Below, in pieces: positions 16,894 to 25,852 of a stretch of 53,655 bases of DNA. How positions within the stretch are numbered: position 1 is the first letter of the stretch; the number at the start of each line of letters is the position of its first letter. Source of the stretch: Methylococcales bacterium (GTDB taxonomy: Bacteria; Pseudomonadota; Gammaproteobacteria; Methylococcales; Methylomonadaceae); contig JAGLDH010000135.1 in the NCBI GenBank assembly GCA_023145835.1, positions 1 through 53,655 on the forward strand, given 5' to 3'. The notes beneath the pieces were generated by a model. That model ran no database searches. It had not been told where the DNA came from and worked only from the letters and a program-made list of their open reading frames with translations. A program made the position numbers and the translations under genes.

Positions 16894-17508
16894 TTAAATT
16901 TGGCTATTTTTAAGTTGAAAGACTTGAATAGTTTTAGCTACGTGATCTGCAAAAAGAGCAATTGCTTTGCTTTGTGCTTCTACTCCGGATTCATAGCTTT
17001 TATTAATGATTGGAACACTATATTCTGTATTTTGTTTTTCCATTGATGCAATGCCCTTTTCTGATAATAAGACCCATTTTACTTTTAAAACTGCATGGTT
17101 CTCAGTATTAATATCCATCCGAAGCACTTCAATGGATAATTGGTTGCTTACTTTAGTTCCATTAAGGTTTGAGTAAATTACTGCACTGCTAGGCGACATT
17201 CTACTATTGAGGTTTTTTACAAAAACTCGGGAGAAATCATCTTTTAAGGGTTCAGCCCAGCGATGATATTCACTTAACTGAAGCTTGTACTCACTTTCTC
17301 TGAGTACCATTTGAGGGCGGTCAAGGTATTCAGGTAATTTAATAGAGTTGACTAAAATTGTAATAGCTTTTGACTGAGATGTGGTTTTTTCGAGTTTTTG
17401 GCTGGTTAGCTCCATACTTTTTAGTAAGTAAAAAGTGGTGGTTTTATTTGTGGTACAAGCTATCATAGTTAGTGATAAACAAATGAGAATACTTATTTGT
17501 TTTTTCAT
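16894..17508 (-). CDS. PqiC/DUF330-family ABC auxiliary lipoprotein
   Basis: The 204-residue product has a lipoprotein signal with lipobox Met-Ile-Ala-Cys (C18), then Thr-Phe-Tyr-Leu-Leu. A conserved Pro-Glu-Tyr-Leu-Asp-Arg-Pro-Gln-Met-Val motif near 74-83 and a Trp-Ala-Glu-Pro-Leu motif near 103 are typical of PqiC (DUF330). Such lipoproteins sit in the outer membrane, or face it, and assist MCE-domain transporters. It is the last gene of a four-gene MCE operon and overlaps the MCE gene by 4 nt, which supports a role in the same lipid-transport complex. Confidence 0.88.
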   Translation of the reverse strand: MKKQISILICLSLTMIACTTNKTTTFYLLKSMELTSQKLEKTTSQSKAITILVNSIKLPEYLDRPQMVLRESEYKLQLSEYHRWAEPLKDDFSRVFVKNLNSRMSPSSAVIYSNLNGTKVSNQLSIEVLRMDINTENHAVLKVKWVLLSEKGIASMEKQNTEYSVPIINKSYESGVEAQSKAIALFADHVAKTIQVFQLKNSQI

Positions 17509-18518
17509 TTTCTTTCTCCAGATTCAGCATCTTTACCATAAATTAAAGCATCTGGATGGCGTTCCAAATACTCCATCATTATTCGGGTTGAGCGGGCTGC
17601 TCTAGCTAATTCCTGTAGTGCTTTTTGAAGGTCTTGGCTGACAGGAGAATTATTATCGATTAATGATTCAACATTAGTGAGAGCAGTGTCAATTTTGTCT
17701 AAGGTTGTTTTACCGATAGAGACAAGATGATGAGTATCTTTTAATAATGAGCCTGTATTTTTACGAAGATCAACTATTAACTGGTCTGCATGATTTATGG
17801 TTTTATTTATATCTTGAGTGATATGGCTCGTATCACCTTTTAAGTCCCTCATTATCTGTTGTAAATCTAGCATACTGATATTAATGGCTGATAAAGTGGA
17901 TTTGGTTTGTTCTGATCCTGTTATTTGTTCAAGATTGCTGGCTGTTTTTTGTAAATTGTCAAATAACTCTGCTAGATCGATTGATTTACTATTTTCAAGT
18001 ATATTTCTAATCGTTTTTTGTATTTCATCACTATTGGATGGAATGGATGGAATTTCCTTTAGATCTGTCTTGTGACCAGATAATTTAATGGGTGTTTCAG
18101 GTAAAAATAGGGCTTCAATAAACAATTGACCTGTTAACAAACTGCCAAGTTGTAGTTGCATTCGTAGGCCTGAGTTAATAAGTTTATCAACTTCTACATC
18201 TTCCCAATCCATCATGTGAGTATTAACATAATTACTAAGGTTGGTTGGGTTTACTTCAAATATGACAGGAATGAGTGTTTTGTTAGTTTCTTTATCTCGT
18301 TCTACTTTGATTTCTGTCACATGACCGATTTGTACACCATATAGCTTTATTGGTGCACCCACAGTTAAGCCATTGATAGACTCAGAAAAAACAACAATAA
18401 ATTGTTGGTTTTTACTGAAAAATGAATCACTGCTAAAAATTAGAATACTGATGATTAGTAATATAATTGCACCAACAATAAATGCACCTATCTTAGTAGG
18501 GTTGCCTTCTTTACTCAT
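17505..18518 (-). CDS. MCE-domain (MlaD/PqiB-type) lipid-transport protein
   Basis: The 337-residue protein has one N-terminal membrane helix (about 10-30). A single MCE domain (about 37-115) follows, recognisable by Gly-Leu-Thr-Val-Gly-Ala-Pro-Ile-Lys-Leu-Tyr-Gly-Val-Gln-Ile-Gly. A long helical tail (about 165-320) is longer than in E. coli MlaD (183 aa) and could form part of a periplasmic channel, as in longer MCE proteins. It overlaps both the ATPase and the lipoprotein genes by 4 nt. The operon resembles Mla/Pqi-type phospholipid transport across the envelope; the direction of transport cannot be read from sequence. Confidence 0.92.
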   Translation of the reverse strand: MSKEGNPTKIGAFIVGAIILLIISILIFSSDSFFSKNQQFIVVFSESINGLTVGAPIKLYGVQIGHVTEIKVERDKETNKTLIPVIFEVNPTNLSNYVNTHMMDWEDVEVDKLINSGLRMQLQLGSLLTGQLFIEALFLPETPIKLSGHKTDLKEIPSIPSNSDEIQKTIRNILENSKSIDLAELFDNLQKTASNLEQITGSEQTKSTLSAINISMLDLQQIMRDLKGDTSHITQDINKTINHADQLIVDLRKNTGSLLKDTHHLVSIGKTTLDKIDTALTNVESLIDNNSPVSQDLQKALQELARAARSTRIMMEYLERHPDALIYGKDAESGERK

Positions 18519-19288
18519 GAATTGCTCTCTTGGTGTTGATGGTTTTTACCTCTAGTAAGAAATTGGCGTACTCTTTGATCATCACATTCTTTTAATAATA
18601 TATTAGGGTCTCCAGTGGCGATAATCGTTTTACTCTTTGAGTCAAGAAAAACAGAATTATTGCCTATGGCAAATATGCTAGCAAGCTCATGTGTCACAAT
18701 AACCAAGGTTGCTCCAAGGCTATCACGTAATTCCAATATCAAATCATCAAGTAGTTTTGCACTGATTGGGTCAAGGCCTGCAGAAGGTTCGTCAAAAAAA
18801 AGAATATCAGGATCCAGTGCAATAGCTCGTGCTAATCCAGCTCGTTTTTGCATACCCCCACTAATTTCAGAGGGGTAATAATCTTCAAACCCGGATAACC
18901 CGACTAAGGCTAGTTTTAGTGATGCAAGTTCAAGAATTTCCGCTGAACATAAATTAGTATATTCCTCCAAAGGTAGCGCTATATTTTCTGCTAGTGTCAT
19001 GGAGCTCCACAAGGCACCACTTTGATAGAGAATACCATTGCGACGCATGATTTTATTTCTTTGCTGTTCATTAGCTTGCCAAAAATTAGTGTCTTGATAA
19101 AACACGGAGCCTTTGGCTGGGCTTTTTAAACCAATTAAATGACGGAGCAAGGTGCTCTTTCCACATCCACTCCCTCCCATTAAAATAAATATATCTTCTT
19201 TATTAACAGTAAAGCTTAAATTCTGTTGAATGACAAAGTCACCATATGCCATCGTCAGGTCTTTAACAATAATATGTTTTTCTGCCAT
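18515..19288 (-). CDS. MlaF-like ABC transporter ATPase
   Basis: The 257-residue ATPase has Walker A GGSGCGKST near residues 37-45 and the MlaF-specific signature Ser-Gly-Gly-Met-Gln-Lys-Arg-Ala-Gly. Its Walker B is Ile-Leu-Phe-Phe-Asp-Glu-Pro-Ser-Ala-Gly-Leu-Asp, and the H-loop reads Val-Thr-His-Glu. It powers the adjacent MlaE-type permease. The gene lies 4 bp after the permease gene and overlaps the MCE gene by 4 nt. I leave the symbol blank because separate paralogous mla genes probably exist elsewhere in such genomes. Confidence 0.93.
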   Translation of the reverse strand: MAEKHIIVKDLTMAYGDFVIQQNLSFTVNKEDIFILMGGSGCGKSTLLRHLIGLKSPAKGSVFYQDTNFWQANEQQRNKIMRRNGILYQSGALWSSMTLAENIALPLEEYTNLCSAEILELASLKLALVGLSGFEDYYPSEISGGMQKRAGLARAIALDPDILFFDEPSAGLDPISAKLLDDLILELRDSLGATLVIVTHELASIFAIGNNSVFLDSKSKTIIATGDPNILLKECDDQRVRQFLTRGKNHQHQESNS

Positions 19289-19292
19289 ATGA

Positions 19293-20441
19293 CTAAATAC
19301 CTAGGCTTTCAAATAAGAGTGTGAAAATGGAATCAGCAACTACAATGCTGATAATGCCTCTAACAACTGCTTTTGTTGTGGCATCTCCCACTGCGGAAGC
19401 GCTACGCCCACATTGTAGGCCGCTCATACAACCAATTCCAGCAATTAAGGTGCCGAAGACAAGACTTTTTATTATGCCGGTGGAGAAGTCAACAATAGTA
19501 ATCGATTCTTTGGTTTGTAGATAGTATTCAAAAAATGATATATCTAACATTCCTACGGCAACCCACATTCCCCCCAACATTCCAATAATATTTGAATATA
19601 TAGTTAAAAGAGGCATCATGATGATTAACGCTAAAACTCTAGGTAATACTAGAAAGTCCATAGGAGAAATACCCATGGTTTTGAAAGCATCTATTTCTTC
19701 GTTAACTTGCATAGTGCCTATTTTAGAAGCGAATGCGGCACCTGTTCGTCCAGACATTATAATTGCTGTCATCATTGCACCCATTTCTCGCGTCATACCA
19801 ATGGCTACAAGGTTAGCTACATAAATATCTGCGCCAAATAATTGAAGTTGAATAGCTCCAATAAAAGCTAAAATTAATCCTATTAATAGGCTGATTAAGG
19901 TAACAATAGGTAGAGCATCAGGGCCACATTCTTGAATAACTAACGAGAAGTCTCTTTGACGAAAGCGAGCCTTACCTTGTATAAGTCTTTGTGCGCTTAA
20001 CCAAACTTCTCCGATAAAAGAGAGGATTTTTTTTGATTCAGAAACGGTGTTTATTGCTTTATTTCCTAATACATCTAAAAAAGATAATTGTAGTCTGGTT
20101 TTTTTTGCCCCAGTTCTTTCTGGAACTGCTTTTGCTAGTTTTAAAAGGCTTTGGATACCTTTAGGTAAGCCTGAAACATTAACTGAAATATTTTGTTTTT
20201 TAAGTGTTTTAGTTAGTATCAAAATATAGGAAACCAGCCGACTATCCCATTCTCCCAAATAGCTACAGCAGATACTTAAATGAGTGACAGAGGGGAACTC
20301 TTGAAATAAATTGTTTTTTATTTCATTTAAAGAGGGGATATTATTACCTATTACCCAGTCACCACTTAACTGAAGGTCACAATAATTATCTATTTCTGAA
20401 GCATGTATTTTGTATTGGCTTGGAATGAAGGTTTTTGACAT
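19293..20441 (-). CDS. MlaE-like permease with N-terminal STAS domain
   Basis: The 382-residue protein fuses a STAS-like cytoplasmic domain (about 1-125, MlaB-like) to an MlaE permease domain (about 150-382). The permease carries Leu-Val-Ala-Ile-Gly-Met-Thr-Arg-Glu-Met-Gly-Ala-Met, Ser-Gly-Arg-Thr-Gly-Ala-Ala and Asn-Glu-Glu-Ile-Asp-Ala-Phe motifs. In E. coli MlaB is a separate protein that binds MlaF; here the fusion removes the need for an mlaB gene. It is the first gene of a permease, ATPase, MCE and lipoprotein operon. The promoter should lie in 20442-20700 but is not recognisable by eye. Confidence 0.92.
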   Translation of the reverse strand: MSKTFIPSQYKIHASEIDNYCDLQLSGDWVIGNNIPSLNEIKNNLFQEFPSVTHLSICCSYLGEWDSRLVSYILILTKTLKKQNISVNVSGLPKGIQSLLKLAKAVPERTGAKKTRLQLSFLDVLGNKAINTVSESKKILSFIGEVWLSAQRLIQGKARFRQRDFSLVIQECGPDALPIVTLISLLIGLILAFIGAIQLQLFGADIYVANLVAIGMTREMGAMMTAIIMSGRTGAAFASKIGTMQVNEEIDAFKTMGISPMDFLVLPRVLALIIMMPLLTIYSNIIGMLGGMWVAVGMLDISFFEYYLQTKESITIVDFSTGIIKSLVFGTLIAGIGCMSGLQCGRSASAVGDATTKAVVRGIISIVVADSIFTLLFESLGI

Positions 20442-20650
20442 TATCTATGTGCTATATGTATTTATTTTGCATATATTTTTGGGGTTGATGAGTGCTTTAA
20501 TAGTAGCATAGATTAAATGATTGCTAATAATGTAAAGAAAGAGATAGTAGTATCAATAAAAATGACTTTGGAAGAAAAAAGAAAAAATTAAATTAAATTA
20601 ACTCTAGTAAAAGGGCGATTGATGGAGGGCAACGAGACTACAATGATAAA

Positions 20651-20687
20651 TTTGTAAAATACATAAGTTGTTTATGTACTTTACAAA
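20651..20687 (-). terminator. Hairpin 3' of the ODP gene
   Basis: TTTGTAAAATACATAA (20651-20666) and TTATGTACTTTACAAA (20672-20687) pair over 16 bp with one mismatch around a 5-nt loop, about 30 nt past the ODP stop. On the minus strand the stem is followed by TTTATC, so it may serve as a weak terminator or RNA-stabilising end. As near-perfect dyad DNA it could also be a protein-binding site for the MCE operon promoter next door. Confidence 0.6.
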
Positions 20688-20715
20688 CTATTTGGTTAAG
20701 ATTGAAGGAGTCATA

Positions 20716-21444
20716 TCAAACTGCAATTCCAACTTGTAATGATTCAAACCAGTCTAAAAAGCGGTTTACATCATCGCCTTGAAACATTCGTCCATGCTGA
20801 GGAGCTAAAATATCAATATCTAATTTTCTCACTCTATCAATCCAAACTCTTTTTGCTTGGTTTGAAGGCATCCAGCGTTGATGAAAAAACCTCATTTTTT
20901 CAACATGTAAATCAAAATTATCAACAAACACAGGTGAACCTGGTGCTTCTAATGCGGCACCTATATCACCAGACATTAATATTTTTGCTTGCGGGTCATA
21001 AATATTAAAGTTTGCTGATGAGTGCATATAATGAGCTGGAATGATTTGTAACTCTATTCCATCTAAGTTGATAGAGCCGCCATTGTCCCCAATAGGAACA
21101 TATTCAATAGAATCACACCCAAAATGTTTAATAAAACCTTCCCACAACTCTGAAGCGTGTAATTTTGCCTCAGGTAGTGCCTGATCCCATAAGCCTAAAG
21201 ATGAAATAATATCTGGATCTTGGTGAGATGCAAATAAGTCGGTGATTTGATCTACAGGTACATAGTGTAATACAGCTGCTAGCATAGGAGCAAATAGTTC
21301 AACACCTCCTGGATCAATTAATAAACACCTAGTCGCAGTTTTAACCATGTATTGATTTGTATCTATAATATTATCAGGCTTATTTTTATCACGGCCAAAC
21401 ATAATCCATTGGTACGATCCTTCGTAAATATTGGTCATCTTCAT
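20716..21444 (-). CDS. Oxygen-binding di-iron (ODP) beta-lactamase-fold protein
   Basis: The 242-residue protein has the metallo-beta-lactamase fold of flavodiiron proteins but no flavodoxin domain. The metal motif reads His74-Gln-Asp76-Pro-Asp78-Ile79, with further ligands probably His141 (Tyr-Met-His-Ser-Ser), Asp160 (Ser-Gly-Asp-Ile-Gly) and His217 (Pro-Gln-His-Gly). Compared with the classic HxExDH site, the Glu is Asp and the last His is Ile, which I associate with the ODP subfamily that binds O2 or senses iron rather than reducing O2. A related Treponema protein works in chemotaxis. Here the next gene upstream has a chemoreceptor-like hairpin. AGAGG lies about 11 nt before the ATG. An unrelated MBL hydrolase is the alternative. 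Confidence 0.82.
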   Translation of the reverse strand: MKMTNIYEGSYQWIMFGRDKNKPDNIIDTNQYMVKTATRCLLIDPGGVELFAPMLAAVLHYVPVDQITDLFASHQDPDIISSLGLWDQALPEAKLHASELWEGFIKHFGCDSIEYVPIGDNGGSINLDGIELQIIPAHYMHSSANFNIYDPQAKILMSGDIGAALEAPGSPVFVDNFDLHVEKMRFFHQRWMPSNQAKRVWIDRVRKLDIDILAPQHGRMFQGDDVNRFLDWFESLQVGIAV

Positions 21445-21636
21445 TTAAAGTAAACCTCTTATATAACGCTAATTTTTTTGTTAGAAATACTGTTGTGTAA
21501 CAATAGAAACCTTAATTAATAGTCTTCAACGCTATGGATGCACTCAGGTTAAGTAGATGTGAGCATTAGATAATGAATAGGTATTATCTAAACGCATTTA
21601 TTAAGCAAGTTTTCTAATTTTAGATAGACTTTTGAG

Positions 21637-22251
21637 TTAATCCGTTAGTTGGACGATGGACAATGAACTTCGACATCTTGTTACATTGTCATGGATAACT
21701 TGTGCTGCATTATCTACACTTTCTGCAACAGCTTGTAAACTTTGTAAATATTCTCCTGCTTGTGATGCTTCAATTCGTGAGTTAGCAGCAATAACTCGTG
21801 CAGCTCTCGCAGGATGCATAACTTCTGCCAATTGGTCTAAGAGTTGAGTAATGTTTAATTTATAATCACGTTTACACTCACTCATTTTGTTCTGAGAATT
21901 TTGTAGAGAAAGATCAAGAGAGCTTGAGTAAGCCGCATTTTTTGATTGAGCCTCGACTAACTTTAACTGAGTATAAACGTTAGATGTTCTATGGTTATTA
22001 ACCGTCATTTGATAAAGCAATAATGCATGCTCATTAATTGCGGTAACAAGCTCAATTGTCTCTTTTGCTAATTCATTAATAAAGTCAGTAATTGGTTGAA
22101 ATCCTTTAGCTTTATCGCCTGCTCTAAAGGCAATCGCTTTGGCATTTGCAGCAGCTAAAGAAATTTCTTTAGCAACATCCATTACGGCGCTTAATTCAGC
22201 AGTTATAGAAGCGACAGCAACAAATTGTGACTTTGTTTGACCTACATTCAT
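21637..22251 (-). CDS. Small soluble protein with divergent chemoreceptor-like hairpin
   Basis: The 204-residue protein is all helical with no membrane segment. Residues 27-66 read like a diverged methyl-accepting chemotaxis protein signalling tip. They have Glu-Ile-Ser-Leu-Ala-Ala-Ala-Asn-Ala-Lys-Ala-Ile-Ala then Arg-Ala-Gly-Asp-Lys-Ala-Lys-Gly-Phe, where receptors have a NLLALNA-type stretch and an AGE-GRGF turn. A second stretch near 160-175 (Ala-Ala-Asn-Ser-Arg-Ile-Glu-Ala-Ser-Gln-Ala-Gly-Glu-Tyr) again resembles the tip, so the protein may hold two degenerate copies. It precedes the ODP gene on the same strand with a 192-bp gap. No che genes are near. A sensor partner or adaptor role is inferred. 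Confidence 0.65.
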   Translation of the reverse strand: MNVGQTKSQFVAVASITAELSAVMDVAKEISLAAANAKAIAFRAGDKAKGFQPITDFINELAKETIELVTAINEHALLLYQMTVNNHRTSNVYTQLKLVEAQSKNAAYSSSLDLSLQNSQNKMSECKRDYKLNITQLLDQLAEVMHPARAARVIAANSRIEASQAGEYLQSLQAVAESVDNAAQVIHDNVTRCRSSLSIVQLTD

Positions 22252-22417
22252 CTAAGATTCTATTATAAAATTGTAAGGCTATAAATGTATAAGCGTAGAA
22301 CAATTTTTCATTAATGCCAGTGCATAAATGTTGTTAAATTATTAAGAAATTCGATTTTAGTGAATTAATAAAAATAGAATAAAAAGACTTTCAAGGCAGG
22401 TGTATATAGCATAAAAA

Positions 22418-22762
22418 TTATGGCTTATTTATATCCTCATCAATCGGTGTCATGTGTAGGTTACAACGCATATCATTAGCGTATTTAAAACCAACAGATT
22501 GAATCAGTTTTCTATCGATACTTGATAAGTTGAGAGCTACCATCATGGCAGCTTTTTGAAATGATGCATTTTTTCGTGCCAGGGTTGATAATAAATAAAG
22601 AACATTTTCTTGACTAAGTTCTTTATCATCAATTAGTTGTTGAGCAAATTTTGTTACCTTAAGATAAGCAATTACTCTTTTTTTTCTACTCAGAAAACCT
22701 ATTGACGGAACATTATTATTTAGTTTGTCATAAGCCTCTAAGGATTTGTCTGCTTCATCCAT
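22418..22762 (-). CDS. Small helical cytoplasmic protein, unknown function
   Basis: The 114-residue product is predicted to be helical, with no signal peptide, membrane helix or metal motif. It contains a basic patch (Arg-Lys-Lys-Arg, about 26-29) and a single Cys near the end. It lies upstream of the chemoreceptor-like gene on the same strand, with a 166-bp gap, and is divergent from lpd. I do not recognise the family. Codon use and base composition look like the neighbours, so it is probably a real gene. Confidence 0.55.
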   Translation of the reverse strand: MDEADKSLEAYDKLNNNVPSIGFLSRKKRVIAYLKVTKFAQQLIDDKELSQENVLYLLSTLARKNASFQKAAMMVALNLSSIDRKLIQSVGFKYANDMRCNLHMTPIDEDINKP

Positions 22763-22914
22763 TATATTTTTCTTCTATATTGATAGTTATTTAATGAAAA
22801 TTTTGAAATTATATGTATTTTATTCTTGATCTTTATTCCAGTTATACTTTTTCTATATTTAATTCATTATTATTTGCTTTATAATTAGCCAGTTATTTTA
22901 ATTCCGGTGGTATT

Positions 22915-24315
22915 GTGAAAACAGAAATTTTAATTTTAGGTGGTGGCCCTGGTGGATACACCGCTGCGTTTAGAGCAGCTGATTTAGGCAAACAAGTTGT
23001 CTTAGTTGAACGTTATCCTGTCATAGGGGGTGTTTGCTTAAATGTTGGGTGTATCCCTTCAAAAACATTATTACATGTTGCTAGTGTACTTGATGAATCA
23101 AAAGAAGTGAGTGTTTCTGGTGTTTATTTTAATAAACCAGAAATTGATTTAGGTGTTTTAAGGGAATGGAAAAATAAAGTTGGTACTCAACTTACCACTG
23201 GTTTAGCAGGACTTGCGAACCAACGTAAGGTGAAAATTGTTCAAGGGTTTGGACGTTTTGTCTCAGATAATAAAGTGGTTGTTGAACACCATGATGAAAC
23301 CTTAGAAATTGATTTTGATCAAGTGATTATTGCTGTAGGCTCCAAACCTGTAAAAATTCCGGGGTTTCCCTATCATGATTCTCGTTTAATGGATTCGACA
23401 GATGCTTTAAATCTTGAAGATGTTCCTGATAACATGTTAATTATTGGAGGGGGCATTATAGGCTTGGAAATGGCTACAGTTTATAGTGCATTAGGAAGCA
23501 AGATTACAATTGTGGAAATGCAAGATCAGATTATTCCCGGATGTGATAAGGATTTAGTCAGGCCGTTGATGCAACGAATAAAAAAGAAGTATGAAAATAT
23601 ACTACTTTCTACTTGCGTTGAATCAATTGTCGCTCAAAATGAAGGTTTGAATGTTACTTTTTCTGGTGAAAATAGTTCTGAACAATTATTTGATAAAGTT
23701 TTGGTTTCTGTGGGGCGCACACCTAATGGCCAATTAATTGATGCGGATAAAGCAGGTGTTAATATTGATGAAAAAGGCTTTATTCCAGTTGATAAACAAC
23801 AAAAAACAAATGTAAATGACATTTATGCGATTGGTGATGTAGCCGGTAACCCTATGCTGGCTCATAAAGCGGTGCATGAAGGTAAAATTGCGGCTGAAGT
23901 GATTGCCGGACAGGCATCTGAGTGGCAAGCGTTGACGATTCCTTCTGTTGCTTATACTGACCCAGAAATTGCATGGATGGGTTTGACTGAAAATCAGGCT
24001 AAAGAACAAGGTATTGAGTATGATAAAGGGGCTTTTCCTTGGGCTGCAAGTGGTCGATCTTTAAGTATTGGACGCAAAGAAGGCATTACAAAAATATTGA
24101 GTGATAAGAAAACAGGCCGAATATTAGGTGCAGGCATTACTGGGACAAATGCAGGTGAGTTGATTGCAGAAGCTGTTTTAGCATTAGAAATGGGGGCTTG
24201 TGTTGAAGATTTAGCTCTCACTGTTCATGCACACCCAACATTGTCAGAAACTTTAGGGTTTTCTGCAGAAATGATTGAAGGGACTATTACAGATTTATTT
24301 CCGAAGAAAAAATGA
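22915..24315 (+). CDS. lpd: Dihydrolipoyl dehydrogenase (E3)
   Basis: The 466-residue flavoprotein has an N-terminal FAD motif GGGPGGYTAAFRAAD (9-23) and the redox-active disulfide Cys41-Leu-Asn-Val-Gly-Cys46. A second GxGxxG nucleotide motif lies at about 180-186, and the C-terminal catalytic His-Ala-His-Pro-Thr (438-442) with Glu445. It re-oxidises the lipoyl groups of 2-oxoacid dehydrogenase and glycine-cleavage complexes using NAD+. The start is a GTG. E1 and E2 genes are not adjacent; instead it overlaps a DUF445 gene by 4 nt, so it serves complexes encoded elsewhere. Confidence 0.95.
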   Translation: MKTEILILGGGPGGYTAAFRAADLGKQVVLVERYPVIGGVCLNVGCIPSKTLLHVASVLDESKEVSVSGVYFNKPEIDLGVLREWKNKVGTQLTTGLAGLANQRKVKIVQGFGRFVSDNKVVVEHHDETLEIDFDQVIIAVGSKPVKIPGFPYHDSRLMDSTDALNLEDVPDNMLIIGGGIIGLEMATVYSALGSKITIVEMQDQIIPGCDKDLVRPLMQRIKKKYENILLSTCVESIVAQNEGLNVTFSGENSSEQLFDKVLVSVGRTPNGQLIDADKAGVNIDEKGFIPVDKQQKTNVNDIYAIGDVAGNPMLAHKAVHEGKIAAEVIAGQASEWQALTIPSVAYTDPEIAWMGLTENQAKEQGIEYDKGAFPWAASGRSLSIGRKEGITKILSDKKTGRILGAGITGTNAGELIAEAVLALEMGACVEDLALTVHAHPTLSETLGFSAEMIEGTITDLFPKKK

Positions 24316-25034
24316 AAAAAATATTTAATAAAAGTTTGATGACAAATATAATTGCGATTGCAATTATAGCAACTGGATACCTTTGTCCATTTTATTCGGA
24401 AATAATGAAATCGATTGGTTTTTTTGCATTATCAGGTGCAATCACCAATTGGTTGGCAATACACATGTTATTTGAGAAAATACCATTTTTGTATGGCTCA
24501 GGAGTGATTCCTAATCGTTTTGAAGAGTTTAAGGCCTCTATTAAAGATTTGATGATGAATCAATTCTTTACCGTAGAAAATATAGAGCAATTTATTAAAA
24601 CAGAAGAGAAACAAGGTGGAGAAGTACTTAATCTTGAACCACTGATGGCTGCAGTTGATTATGATAAAGTGTTTGAAGGACTTGTTTCATCAATTATGGA
24701 ATCTTCATTTGGAGCCATGTTACAAATGATGGGAGGTGAAGAAGCATTGATTCCACTGAAAGAACCCTTTACAGAAAAAATGAAACTGACATTAACTGAA
24801 ATGGTTGAGTCAGATCGTTTTAAAGCTGCATTAGAGCAAGGATTAGATGCTCATAAAATTGGTGAAGATATTATAGGTAAAGTGGAAACAGTGATTGATA
24901 AACGCCTTAATGAATTAACACCACAATTAGTTAAAGAAATGGTGCAAGACATCATTCGTCAGCATTTGGGCTGGTTAGTTGTTTGGGGTGGTGTATTTGG
25001 TGGAGTTATTGGCGCAGCATTTAGTTTTTTATGA
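24312..25034 (+). CDS. DUF445 family membrane protein
   Basis: The 240-residue protein has hydrophobic segments near residues 10-50 and at the C-terminus (about 218-239), with a helical hydrophilic middle. The Gly-Ala-Ile-Thr-Asn-Trp-Leu-Ala-Ile-His-Met-Leu-Phe motif near 41-53 identifies DUF445 (YheB/YjiN group). The role of this family is not established. It overlaps lpd by 4 nt upstream and the hydrolase gene by 4 nt downstream, so the three are translated from one message. Confidence 0.85.
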   Translation: MKKIFNKSLMTNIIAIAIIATGYLCPFYSEIMKSIGFFALSGAITNWLAIHMLFEKIPFLYGSGVIPNRFEEFKASIKDLMMNQFFTVENIEQFIKTEEKQGGEVLNLEPLMAAVDYDKVFEGLVSSIMESSFGAMLQMMGGEEALIPLKEPFTEKMKLTLTEMVESDRFKAALEQGLDAHKIGEDIIGKVETVIDKRLNELTPQLVKEMVQDIIRQHLGWLVVWGGVFGGVIGAAFSFL

Positions 25035-25798
25035 AATTAGCTTATGAAGAGTATGGCGACATAAACAATGAGCCACTACTAATAATCCATGGTTTTTTTG
25101 CATCATCCCGTAATTGGCGGAACATTGCCAAAAGGCTAGCTGATGAATTTAATGTTTATCTGCTGGATATGCGGAACCATGGTCAATCTCCTCATCATTC
25201 AGAAATGGATTATTCCACAATGTCTGAGGATATAAATACATTTATGGGTGACCATGGTTTAATTTTTGCCAATATTATGGGACATAGTATGGGGGGGAAG
25301 GTAGCGATGTGGTTTTCTTTAAATAATCCAGAAAAAGTAAAAAACTTAATTGTTGCAGATATTTCTCCAGTGAGTTATCAACATAGTTTTGATAACACGA
25401 TTCAAGCTTTAAAAGATATTCCACTCGATAAAATTAGTATTAGAAAGCAAGCAGATGATTATTTATCTACTTCTATTCCAGAAAAGGCATATCGTTTGTT
25501 TTTACTCCAAAATTTACTCTTTATAGAAGGGGAATATGTGTGGCGAGTTGACCTAGATATTTTTTATAACACGGCTGATAATATTATTGCTTTCCCCCCA
25601 CTGGGATTACTTAATCCGTATGATAATAAAGCCTTATTTATTATGGGGGGAAACTCGCACTATACTGATAAAGAGGCCATATTTAGTTATTTTCCTAAGG
25701 CAGAAATATCTGTATTACCCAAGGCTAATCATTGGCTACATATTGATGACCCTGAAGGTTTTTTACATAATGTGAAGGTGTTCTTGAAAAAGACATAA
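25031..25798 (+). CDS. Alpha/beta hydrolase, YbfF-like
   Basis: The 255-residue enzyme has the alpha/beta hydrolase layout: oxyanion region His-Gly-Phe-Phe-Ala-Ser (20-25), nucleophile elbow Gly-His-Ser86-Met-Gly-Gly, and a C-terminal Asn-His-Trp-Leu-His carrying the likely catalytic His. Met-Arg-Asn-His-Gly-Gln-Ser at about 47-53 is typical of the YbfF esterase/thioesterase group. The substrate is unknown; in E. coli YbfF hydrolyses acyl-CoA and other esters. It is the last gene of the lpd operon. Confidence 0.82.
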   Translation: MKLAYEEYGDINNEPLLIIHGFFASSRNWRNIAKRLADEFNVYLLDMRNHGQSPHHSEMDYSTMSEDINTFMGDHGLIFANIMGHSMGGKVAMWFSLNNPEKVKNLIVADISPVSYQHSFDNTIQALKDIPLDKISIRKQADDYLSTSIPEKAYRLFLLQNLLFIEGEYVWRVDLDIFYNTADNIIAFPPLGLLNPYDNKALFIMGGNSHYTDKEAIFSYFPKAEISVLPKANHWLHIDDPEGFLHNVKVFLKKT

Positions 25799-25852
25799 TT
25801 TTTTTTCATTTTGGCCGCTATAAACAGTATGAGAAATAGCGGATTGTACATC

